A stretch of DNA of 64,000 nucleotides from Scilla litardierei (lineage: Eukaryota > Streptophyta > Magnoliopsida > Asparagales > Asparagaceae), in assembly GCA_030789695.1 (NCBI GenBank), contig CM061141.1, forward strand, positions 199,629,600-199,693,599, in the 5' to 3' direction. Made by a program: the position numbers and the translations under genes. This document shows positions 55,709 to 64,000 of the stretch, one piece after another. Below the pieces are notes generated by a model. The model worked only from the letters and a program-made list of their open reading frames with translations. It did no database searches and was not told the DNA's origin. The stretch's first letter is position 1. Every line of letters begins with the position of its first letter.

Positions 55709-57553
55709 TGATTCGGGTTCAATATTACATATTTAACCCCCCATTTAGCCTTATTTTGTGCTCATGTGATGCTACATTGTTCTCTAATTCATATGTATTC
55801 TGTACACAATTATTTATTAGAGAAAACACTCTATTTGAGCATAAAACAGAAATTAACGCAGTATTTCTACACTTTTTATATTTTTCCTAGCTTGGCCTCG
55901 ATCTCACGATTCCAACAACTATTTATTTGTACTTTTCTAATATATGTGCTAATTATTGTGAATTTTTGAATACAGAATACCAATTTAATGAAGAAATACA
56001 CACAAAATACGAGAAATACGGTCAACAGCCAATCGGAGGCCGACACGTGGCGTTTCGTGGACGGTCGATTTCAGATCGAACGGCGATTAGCTGAAGACTT
56101 AGCAGGGCGACGTGGCCCGGTCATAGCCGCAGATCGAAGATCCAACGGTCCACAAGCGTTCAGCGAGGCGAGCGATGCGGCAAAATACTGACCGTGCGAT
56201 CAAGATCGGACGGACACGAATCACTCCGCAAATTGAAAGAGCAGCGGGTGAAAACAGGGACACGTGGCTTAGTGTGAGCCGTTGATATTAGATCGGACGG
56301 CGCAGATCAAATACGAATTCGAATCGCGTTCGAATTCGCGGGCGATGACGCGGCTCAATCCAGGCCGCTCAATCTCGATCGGGCGGTCGACATTCCTCCT
56401 CATCAGCGGAGCAGAGTCGAAAGCTTAACGGGCGCACGCGAATGCGGATCCGATAAGAGGCCACGTGGCAGCGTCTGGGCAGATCCCGCTTTGATCCGAC
56501 AGTGGAGATCTCGAGCGGCTAATGGGTTTGGTTTAAGTGATATTGGATGCGGGTTTCGACCCGATAACACAACCCAAACCCGCAATGCCTCTATATGAGG
56601 AATTCCAAGGGTTTTTGGGCGTATACAAGCAGATTTTGGCGTATTTTAAGCGTATTGGAGGCTCTAGGAGCCGTATTTCGCCACCACAAAATTCTGTAAA
56701 ATTCCAGAGGCTATTTTCTTATTTCCAGAGAGTTTTGGTGTCTTTTCAAGGATATTTGGTGATAAATTTCTTAACTTAAACCTCGTATTTGGTGCTTTTC
56801 TATTGTATTTTGCTATTGGATTGATGTATTTTGCTATGAAACTTGTTTATTCTTGCACCATGAGTAGCTAAATTGTTATTGTGCATGGTATGGCGTAGTT
56901 AGGGGATATTATTTGTGTTCGTTTGGTTGAATAATCCTTGTGCTAAACCGTTAAACGTGGTTAAAGTTGTAATCTTTGTTCGTAAATCGTCTTTTTCATC
57001 TTCCAAAAGAAGTGATTGAGTTGATGATCGCCCCAAAAGGGTGAGTTTTGATCTCCCCAAAGGGAGTTTCATATCGTTGTTTTGATCTCTCCAAAAGAGA
57101 GTTTCATATCGTATTATAACTTTAGCGACGATCTTATTGAATATTGTGCTTGAACCCCCAAAAGGGTATCTTCCGATGAATTGCTCCCAAAAGGAGAATT
57201 CATTGAGTTATATTGGGTATTTTCCGATGAATTGCTCCCAAAAGGAGAATTCATTGCGTTATACTTGTCAACCAAATTAATACGAATCATTGATCCTAAC
57301 GAACCCATACCATGTGCATATTTTTTATAGATATTTTCTTACACGATTTTCCTTGTTCATATTTTTCACGTGTTCACGTCACCATCATCGTCATCATTAT
57401 TAAAGTGTTCAGTTTCTCTACGTAGGCTTTCTATTCGATTTGAGCTGTGGCTGCAACAGATTTCCTCCTGAGGATTCGACATTTGGACTCCCAGATTATA
57501 TTACTTGTACGGACTCTTGCACTTGAGAAAGAGCACCTTTTCGGAGCCCACCA
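55709..57553 (+). repeat. E6 5' LTR (about 1,845 bp)
   Basis: The start is exact; the end (GCCCACCA) is inferred from the primer site because the partner LTR is incomplete. It contains three CACGTGGC G-box-like sites (about 56044, 56260 and 56462), several GATCGGACGG-type phrases, and six CAAAAG hairpins (57031-57247). Confidence 0.82.
57031..57247 (+). repeat. Six small hairpins with a common CAAA(A)G centre in the E6 LTR
   Basis: CCCCAAAAGGG 57031-57041; CTCCCCAAAGGGAG 57053-57066; CTCTCCAAAAGAGAG 57087-57101; CCCCCAAAAGGG 57155-57166; CTCCCAAAAGGAG 57184-57196 and 57235-57247. Arms differ between copies but pair within each copy. Confidence 0.75.
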
Positions 57554-57559
57554 AGTTTT

Positions 57560-57577
57560 TGGCACCGTTGCCGGGGA
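57560..57577 (+). other. E6 primer-binding site
   Basis: TGGCACCGTTGCCGGGGA, one base different from the E7 site (TGGCGCCGTTGCCGGGGA). Confidence 0.82.
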
Positions 57578-57754
57578 AGAATGGTTTGTGACTACGGTTC
57601 ATTTCATTTAGAGGACCTTCGGTGAGATCTTTCCACTTTACTGTACATAAACTTTTGTTTTTTTTTATTTTGATTTTTTAAATTGGAGTATATGAATTTC
57701 TATTGCACAAACAATCTGTATGATGTCAGGTAAGCTAATGCACACAAACATTGG

Positions 57755-58801
57755 ATGGAGAAGCTCAAGATTGTTAATTTTAATCAAACTGACTGTGAAA
57801 CTTTCTTTCAGGCCTGGAGGAGGTTCACAAACATAGTATCGAGCTATCCGCAGCATGGGTACACAACTGAAGAGCTTATGGTGTCCTTCCTAGATGGACT
57901 ACAACCACAGCTGCAGGAATTATTGGGAGGCATGACGCCAGCAGAGGCGTGGGAATACATGGAGTCTCTGCAAGAAAATGAAGAAACCATGGAAGAGACT
58001 TCAGAGAGCGATTCAACGGAGCCTTCGTGCCTTGATCAAGAAGAGCAAAGCGTAGACGTACCTTTGCAATCCTTGAAAGAGGAAGCTTACCTGATTATTC
58101 AGACACATGAGGCCACATCCCTTCAATTCCAAGAGAATTTCCTTGCTCGGAGTCGGCAGATTCAGAAATCCATTGAAGATCTTAATTTGATTGCCGCTTG
58201 CTTAGAAGAAAATAATTCTTTTGATATTCAACTTAAAGAATCTAATACGAGTTTATCTTCTATTGCAGGTATATCGAGCAAGCCATGTCACATTGAGGGC
58301 AAAAATAATATCTACATGGCAGAAAGTGTGTGCAAAAGAGAGGACGAGCTAGCAATTTTGGATGAACGAGAGGAGGAGACAGCTAGGGACAAGGGTTTTG
58401 AGATTATCTCCATGGAGTTAGAACCATGCCCTCCTCTAGTTTTGTCCCAAAATCATTTACCCCTCTACCCATTGATCGAGCATCGTACAGAGAGTAGTGC
58501 ATATCTTTCAGGGAGTATTCATCAATATGCTTTAATTTCTTTCACTTATTTTGATGACTATGTTTGGAACACTTTTATTGAAAAGAATCTTAAACTAACT
58601 TGGACTGACATAACTCATCTCTTACAGGGAACTGGTAAAAAGCTTATAGAGATGCTTGGAGTTGTGTTGCTGGAGTCCAGTTTAGTCGTTGGAGGAAGAT
58701 TACTCGCCGAGGAGCGCAAGGAGCAAATTGAACAACTTCCTCCACAATTAAAGATTCGGGATCCGCCATTTGATCACGGTGTGTTCTTTCCAGTAGTGTA
58801 G
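57755..58801 (+). CDS. E6 gag-like protein with an unknown C-terminal domain
   Basis: 348 codons, intact. Residues about 15-50 (F-F-Q-A-W-R-R-F-T-N ... L-M-V-S-F-L-D-G-L-Q) match the core of Athila/Tat gag, where W-x-R-F and F-Y-x-G-L are usual. The rest of gag, including the zinc knuckle, is absent. The middle is acidic and Glu/Ser-rich. The last about 100 residues (S-G-S-I ... F-D-D-Y-V-W-N-T-F-I-E ... L-L-A-E-E-R-K-E-Q-I-E-Q-L-P ... I-R-D-P-P) resemble the end of the E7 protein and no family I recognise. The start is the first Met in frame, after the primer site and leader. It is probably a chimeric coat-like protein made by fusing a gag fragment to another sequence. Confidence 0.7.
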   Translation: MEKLKIVNFNQTDCETFFQAWRRFTNIVSSYPQHGYTTEELMVSFLDGLQPQLQELLGGMTPAEAWEYMESLQENEETMEETSESDSTEPSCLDQEEQSVDVPLQSLKEEAYLIIQTHEATSLQFQENFLARSRQIQKSIEDLNLIAACLEENNSFDIQLKESNTSLSSIAGISSKPCHIEGKNNIYMAESVCKREDELAILDEREEETARDKGFEIISMELEPCPPLVLSQNHLPLYPLIEHRTESSAYLSGSIHQYALISFTYFDDYVWNTFIEKNLKLTWTDITHLLQGTGKKLIEMLGVVLLESSLVVGGRLLAEERKEQIEQLPPQLKIRDPPFDHGVFFPVV

Positions 58802-59824
58802 TTTTTATATGCTTTCTAGGTTGCTTGCTTGAATAAACTCGTTCCCCTTTCGACATTGAGGACAAAGTCCATCTTTAGTTGGGGGGGTGTATGAGACCTT
58901 AGGATTTTTTTTTTTGAGATGAATAAATCACCAAATCTCATCATTTTAAAACTCCTTCACATGCCTCTACTACGGATGATTACGTATTAATTGAGTTCTA
59001 AAAATTGTTTATGGCTTGATTAAATTATTTTCCCTTCATGGAATTACCATTAATATGCTATTCATGAAAATTTTCAATTTCCATGATTAATATCTCGAAA
59101 TAGTATGAATTTATTTCATGCATGCTAATGTGATGAAAAAGCTTAAGTATACACGATTTATTGGAATAGTCTTCAAGTTGAAGAGGAATGTGGCCATGGT
59201 CATTAATGTTTATGTTTGAAAATATGGGTGTTGAGTTGCTTACAAAGAAAAAAAGTAAAGAAAAGAAAAGAATGAAAAATGATCAATGAAGAAAAATGAA
59301 TGAATAAGTATGTCACTAATAAATAACTTGGTTGGCTCGAGTAGTACAGTCCGAGGGGTCCTTCTTGGCCTAATGCCCTATTATCGTCTGATTTGGGAGC
59401 CATTGACCGGAACCTCACTCATTTGATGGAGCGATCCAAGTTATACTTTTTTCTGCGAATGTTGCTTGACGCGCGTTACGCAGAACTAATAAAAGAAAAG
59501 AATGGTGAATATACTAAGCAACTTCAATACCCATGATTTGAATGATTTTTTTGATAGGCCACGTCCTTGGAAACAAGAAAACTAGAGAAAAACGGCGTGT
59601 TATACTTTCGCTTGTGCAAAACGATGCTTGTATGTTATTTATTCATACTAAATTAGAGAAAATATCATGTGATTGATTTTGTTCATGGATATGTATATTG
59701 ATGGTCAAGATCATGTTGGAATGCGTATTATTGAGCCATGCCATGAGCAATTTGAAAGAACTTATTGTTTTATTAAATCATCCGTATTAATCGCTCTTTT
59801 TGCTAGAGACTAGCAAATCGCTAG
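58802..59824 (+). other. E6 3' untranslated region
   Basis: About 1 kb without a gene. Near 58852 it has the ACATTGAGGACAAAGTCC and GTTGGGGGGGTG phrases typical after Athila/Tat ORFs. Its first 60 bases resemble those after the E7 ORF (GCTTTCTAG ... TTGAATAA). Confidence 0.6.
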
Positions 59825-59834
59825 TTGGGGGGTG
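59825..59834 (+). other. E6 polypurine tract
   Basis: TTGGGGGGTG before TGATTCGGG. Confidence 0.7.
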
Positions 59835-60515
59835 TGATTCGGGTTCAATATTACATATTTAACCCCCCCCATTTAGCCTTATTTTGTGCTCATGTTATGC
59901 TACATTGTTCTCTAATTCATACGTATTCTGTACACAATTATTTATTAGAGAAAACACTCTATTTGAGCATAAAACAGGAATTAACGAAGTATTTCTGCAC
60001 TTTTTATATTTTTCCTAGCTTGGTCTCGATCTCACGATTCCAACGACTATTTATTTGTATTTTTCTGATATCTGTGCTAATTACTGTGAATTTTTGAATG
60101 TAGAATACCAATTTAATGAAGAAATACACACAAAATACGAGAAATACGGTCAACAGCCAATCGGAGGCCGACACGTGGTGTTTCGTGGACGGTCGATTTC
60201 AGATCGAACGGCGATTAGCTGAAGACTTAGCGGGGAGACGTGGCCCGATCGTAGCCGTGCATCGAAGATCCAACGGTCCACAAGCGTTCGACGAGGCGAG
60301 CGACGCGGTGAAATACTGACCGTGCGATCAAGATCGGACGGACACGAATCACTCCGCAAATTGAAAGAGCAGCGGGCGAAAACAGGGACACGTGGCTTAG
60401 TGTGAGCCGTTGATATCAGATCGGACGGCGCAGATCAAATACGAATTCGAAACGCGTTCGAATTCACGGGCGATGACGCGGCTCAATCCAGGCCGCTCGA
60501 TCTCGATCGGGCGGT
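59835..60515 (+). repeat. E6 3' LTR, first 681 bases
   Basis: It follows the 5' LTR closely up to GGGCGGT, then changes to E7 sequence. GCGGT (60511-60515) is the predicted E7 target duplication. Confidence 0.85.
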
Positions 60516-60760
60516 TGACGTGCGTTTATATTTCATATATTTGTGCGCGTTTTCTTCCGTGTTTCTCCGTATTTTTTGCCGTCTTTTATTTGTTTTCTTG
60601 TATTTTCTTGTTTTCTTTCACTTTTCCGTATTTTCGGTATTTTGCAGGAATTTCTAGCATTTTGGATATGAAAACGACGATATCACAAGTCCCCGGCGCA
60701 ACAGGAGGAGTCACGCTTGACCCAGGGGGTCAAACGACGATGATTGCATCATTCAGCCCC

Positions 60761-61128
60761 TCACCCGATCGGTTGAACAAAGTCAACCGATCGGGTGATG
60801 CACGCGTGCACCACCCGGTCTCAGCTAGAGCTCAAGCGGATGTCACCCGACCGGTTCTCAGGCCGGTTCATTGCGGCCGTTTCTCTGTCTTTTCGAGCCA
60901 AATGCCAACCGATCGGGTGACTCTCACCCGATCGGTTCATCTGTAGCTGATTCTGAGGAGCCAAGACACGGGCATCCAACCGACCTCTTCACCCGATGGC
61001 GCCATGATCCAACCGGTCACCCCAAGAACTCAACCGACCGGTTCATCTGACCGGGTGAAGCTCTGCCGTTTTCTGTTTATTATTTGTAACAGATCACCCG
61101 ATCGGTTGACTTGTCAACCGATCGGGTG
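60761..61128 (+). repeat. Long palindromes built on ACCGATCGGGTGA in E7 U3
   Basis: Three strong inverted pairs: 60761-60776 with 60783-60798 (16-base arms, spacer 6), 60907-60920 with 60924-60937 (14-base arms, spacer 3), and 61095-61110 with 61113-61128 (16-base arms, spacer 2). Single variants (CACCCGACCGG, CAACCGACC) lie between. The array ends about 50 bases before the TATA box. Confidence 0.85.
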
Positions 61129-61178
61129 GCGTTTTTCCTATGGTTTTGGACCCGATCCATAAGGGCTAGGAATGGGGG

Positions 61179-61188
61179 CTATAAATAC
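61179..61188 (+). promoter_or_regulatory. TATA box of the E7 LTR
   Basis: CTATAAATAC after a G-rich stretch; likely start of the E7 transcript about 30 bases on. Confidence 0.65.
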
Positions 61189-62264
61189 CCAATGCTGGCC
61201 GACTTTTAGGGCATCATCTTCTTGGATCTTCTTCAGCTTTTCTAGGGCATTTTGCCCCTTTCTCTTGTTAGTCTTAGGTTAGTTTAGATTAGGTCTTTTG
61301 TTCAATAAGTCTTGTATTGGATTGACGATTCAACTCAAGATAAGTATTTTCCTTTCTTTTTCTCCATTGTTTGTATTGTGTCTATTTTGCTTCATGATGA
61401 ATGTTTGTATGTCTTTTGTGTTGTTTGTTTATATGTTTTTCATCATGGAGTAGTATTGATGAACCCTAATACGAGTTAGGGTAGGATTGATGCTTGGTTG
61501 TTTCATTTGACTTGGTTGCATGGCATGTGTTCGATGAAATGCGTCAATGGGGATTTCTAGCAATCTGGGTCCAATTCGTATGGCAACACACTAGATGTGT
61601 TGGGGATTGGAGTCCGGTGCTTGTCCTGTCAAGATCCGCTTCGATGTATTGCTAGAAATCACATTTGACCTATTTGGCCATTAGGGTTACGCGGGGGTGT
61701 TTCATTGTCATTGGTGGGAGAAAGACCGCCTCTGACCGTCGGGCCAAGGGGGAATAAACTTGGCGGTTGACTCCCTAGCCATAGCTCACGCCCCGAGCGT
61801 TGACATCGAGTCCTCGCGCGCGGGAGCGGCTTGGACGAAGTGTTGGGCGATATCATTGTGGCCATAATGCTCCCGGTTGCGGAAGGTGTTAATGGACATG
61901 GGAATGCCCACCGTCCGGAACCGGGTAGGCCTAGCGTGCTTGGCACCGACCGGAATATCGGGCCATGGACGCTAGGTACCACCTTTTGGGGCAATGTCTC
62001 ACCCTGGGTCAAGTCAAATGCCAAGTGTCATGAGTGCTCTATCCCGTGTTAGCGGGGATTCATTTTGTGTCTTTTTATTTCTTCTCTATATTTCTACACT
62101 TCACCCACATTATCCACGTAGCTAGCACTCAACCTAGGCGAGGCTAGTAGCCACTCAAGCCATCCACCTCCCTGAGTTCGATAAACCTGCACCCTACACT
62201 AACCGTGCACTTGCGGTAAAACGACACTGCGCCCATACCGTAAACGGGGCGCCGGTCGAGTTTT

Positions 62265-62282
62265 TGGCGCCGTTGCCGGGGA
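62265..62282 (+). other. E7 primer-binding site
   Basis: TGGCGCCGTTGCCGGGGA, typical for Athila/Tat-type elements. Confidence 0.85.
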
Positions 62283-62494
62283 GGCGTTCGGTTTGATATT
62301 AGCTTAGCTTGGGTTCGGTAAACTACGCATAAAAACACAAAAAAAAATTCTTTTTCTTTTTTTTAGAAAAAAAATATTCAATAACCGAGAAATTTCTCCC
62401 CCCACATTATATTATCTTTTTGTTATTTTCTTGTACTATTGACGCTCATCTCTAGTTTTCTTACTTTTGTTATCCAGGTATCTTTGGTATAATC

Positions 62495-63856
62495 ATGTGG
62501 AGATCAAATTTTGATGCTCAAATGGGAGGATATGATCCTTATTCGGTTGTGGTTTGTGAGACTTGTGGGATGGCGGGGCATGTGTATTATGATTGCCCAT
62601 TTACGCTCGAGAGCCTCCCCCTACACCAAGACCAAACATTTTCCCACAACCTTAGCCCGAACACCTTCCATCCATTTCCTCAACCTTATACCCCTCCACA
62701 AACACAAGAAGAATCAAGCCTCGTGTCTCTCCTTGAAAGTGCCATGTTTAACCAAGGCCAAATATTACAAAACTTAATAGTACCAATCACCGAGCCGACA
62801 CCGAGGAGAGTGGATGAAGGAGAGGATATACCCACTTTCATGGTTGAGACCACCATGCCATCGGCCACCATAGACACATCTCAAGCCGATACCCCATTTT
62901 TCCATCACTACCACTTGGATGACGAAGCATTTTTTGATGATGATAGTGAGGATGGGGAGATTTATCTAGGATCTGTGGGAGAGATTTCTTGTCTTGATTT
63001 GGATACCCCACATGAGTCCTATGAGAGCACTGAGGATTTTACAGAGATTATGCATACCGACGAGGAGGATGTGCGTGAGGACGAGGACACCACGACCACA
63101 TACGAGGGGTCCGCTCCACATCCACCTCCAGAGCCATCTCTGTCACAGCTTCCTCCTTGGTCGGTGGTCAACCATGAGGATGTCATTCAGGACATCGGGC
63201 AGATGGAGGAGCATGAGCATATCATCGAGGAGGATGTGCATGAGGGCTTGGATACGATCATCCACTTCATGGAGCCCGAGCCACATCTACATCTACCGTT
63301 ACGCTCCACTTCTTCTGCGGCTGAGCATCTACTTGAGCATATTGCCCCTATTCAGGGAGATTTTCATACTCACTCTCACTCCACATTTGAGTCTTGCTTT
63401 TCACGTCCTATTTCTTTAGACTCATATATTTTTGACACTCCATATCTCTCGCAGGACACATGATCTACTTCCCTGGAGATATGCTACGGTGTGTCACCAC
63501 CTGGAGAGCCACTTCTCATGGACAGCGAGGATTTGGTCGTCGCTAGTACAGAGGATAGCGAGCCATTCTCAGGGAGTATTCGTCACCCTTTTATTATTTT
63601 TCCATCTTATGTTGACGATTATCTCTGGGATACATTTATTTAGGGAAATAATTTCTTTCCATGTGCTAATGCACCTCGTCCTTTGCAGGTCACAGGTGGA
63701 TACATACTAAGGATGCTTGGAGGTGCATTGCTTGGGTCCATTAGCACATGTGGCACAACGCTTCTGGCGGAGCCACAGAAGGAGCAGTTAGAGAAGCTAC
63801 CTGCCCCGCTCCAGATCTTGGATCCACCTATGCTCAGGTGTATCCTAATCCAATAG
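62495..63856 (+). pseudogene. E7 zinc-knuckle protein with the same C-terminal domain as E6, two stops
   Basis: MWRSNFDAQMGG opens the frame. A zinc knuckle C-E-T-C-G-M-A-G-H-V-Y-Y-D-C is at residues 28-41, and the following Pro/Gln-rich S-S-L-V-S-L-L-E part resembles the end of an Athila-type gag. A long acidic region follows. The frame is open to TGA at 63461, then again past TAG at 63641 to TAG at 63854. The end (S-G-S-I-R-H-P ... V-D-D-Y-L-W-D-T-F-I ... L-L-A-E-P-Q-K-E-Q-L-E-K-L-P ... I-L-D-P-P) matches the E6 C-terminus; the TAG stands where E6 has Glu. It retains the gag part that E6 lacks, and lacks the part that E6 keeps. Confidence 0.68.
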
Positions 63857-64000
63857 TGTAAAAATTTACCGCTTTCTAGTTTAGGTTTGAATAATCTCGT
63901 CTCCTCTCATTAGTGAGGGGAGCGTATCTAGGGTTTGCTTTTGCATCTTAATATCCCTTCATGTCGTGCCCTTCTATCATTTCACCCTCTTCCTCTTCCG
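63857..64000 (+). other. E7 region after the ORF
   Basis: No gene; resembles the start of the E6 3' untranslated region. The window ends here. Confidence 0.5.

Larger units (their letters stand above)
55709..60515 (+). mobile_element. E6: non-autonomous Athila/Tat-like element with a gag-like gene
   Basis: The LTR start TGATTCGGGTTCAATATTAC is at 55709 and again at 59835. The primer site TGGCACCGTTGCCGGGGA is at 57560. The interior is only about 2.3 kb, with one ORF (57755-58801) and no pol. The purine tract GTTGGGGGGTG precedes the 3' LTR. The 3' LTR is cut at 60515 by E7; its remainder lies outside the window. The primer site and the CATTGAGGACAAAGTCC...GTTGGGGGG phrase after the ORF point to the Athila/Tat branch of Ty3/gypsy. 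It inserted into LINE D. Confidence 0.87.
60516..62258 (+). repeat. E7 5' LTR (end approximate)
   Basis: Bounded on the left by the break in E6 and on the right by the primer site. It holds the palindrome array at 60761-61128 and CTATAAATAC at 61179-61188. Confidence 0.65.
60516..64000 (+). mobile_element. E7: second gag-like non-autonomous element, runs off the window
   Basis: It starts TGACGTGCG inside the E6 3' LTR. An LTR of about 1.74 kb with a palindrome array and TATA box is followed by the primer site TGGCGCCGTTGCCGGGGA (62265) and one ORF (62495-63856) whose C-terminal domain matches that of E6. No pol is seen before the window ends. The LTR end is inferred from the primer site only. 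Confidence 0.78.

Noticed and set aside
60410..60946. A 178-codon frame
   Set aside because: It spans the E6/E7 junction and the palindrome array; no domain.
1..64000. tRNA, rRNA, endogenous pararetrovirus or organelle DNA
   Set aside because: Looked for by eye (tRNA ends, conserved rRNA strings, movement-protein or coat motifs) and none seen; a tRNAscan or rRNA search was not possible.

Overview
The window is nuclear DNA of a flowering plant and consists almost entirely of nested retrotransposons. I see no intact single-copy host gene, tRNA, rRNA or bacterial-type feature. The evidence for a plant is two chromovirus-type Ty3/gypsy relatives, a Tat-type element with an antisense Transposase_28-like gene, Copia-type and Athila/Tat-type primer sites, and several plant L1-type LINEs with a DUF4283/zinc-knuckle ORF1. 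I cannot place the species more finely.

Layout, left to right. (1) 1-8455: E1, a decayed Copia-type LTR element whose 5' LTR is cut by the window edge. It lies inside the 5' LTR of (2) E2, 8456-16637, a gypsy-type element with about 2.77 kb LTRs and a non-coding interior. (3) 16638-19971: old host-like DNA with a tandemly duplicated exon-pair fragment (valyl-tRNA-synthetase-like) and an unidentified GC-rich ORF. (4) 20032-25706: LINE A (+). (5) LINE B (-), a near full-length LINE split into 25707-29483 and 48855-50690 by E3. (6) E3, 29484-48854, a Tekay-like chromovirus with gag, protease, RT, RNase H, integrase and chromodomain. A reverse solo LTR (34319-36935) sits in its RT/RNase H region. 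E4 (39252-46532) sits in its 3' LTR. E4 has gag, no pol, and a three-exon antisense gene with its own TATA box. (7) 50690-52310: LINE C (+), 5'-truncated. (8) 52377-55708: LINE D (+), cut by (9) E6, 55709-60515, a gag-like non-autonomous element. E6 is cut in its 3' LTR by (10) E7, 60516 to the window end, a related non-autonomous element.

Insertion order can be read from target-site duplications and frame restoration: LINE B before E3; E3 before the solo LTR (TTAGG/TTAGG) and before E4 (GGTGG/GGTGG); LINE D before E6 before E7; E2 before E1. E4 is young, with about ten substitutions and one indel between its LTRs by eye.

How the parts may work together. E2 shares its leader, its 3' end and a structured LTR module with E3, so it looks like a non-autonomous partner mobilised by E3-like proteins. 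E4, E6 and E7 carry gag-like proteins but no visible pol and would also need helpers. The three strongest leads are: a series of hairpins in the LTR leaders of E2, E3 and the solo LTR that keep loops while stems change in compensating pairs; the antisense three-exon gene of E4; and a shared, unrecognised C-terminal domain in the chimeric gag-like proteins of E6 and E7. All of this is by eye; no alignment or database search was run.
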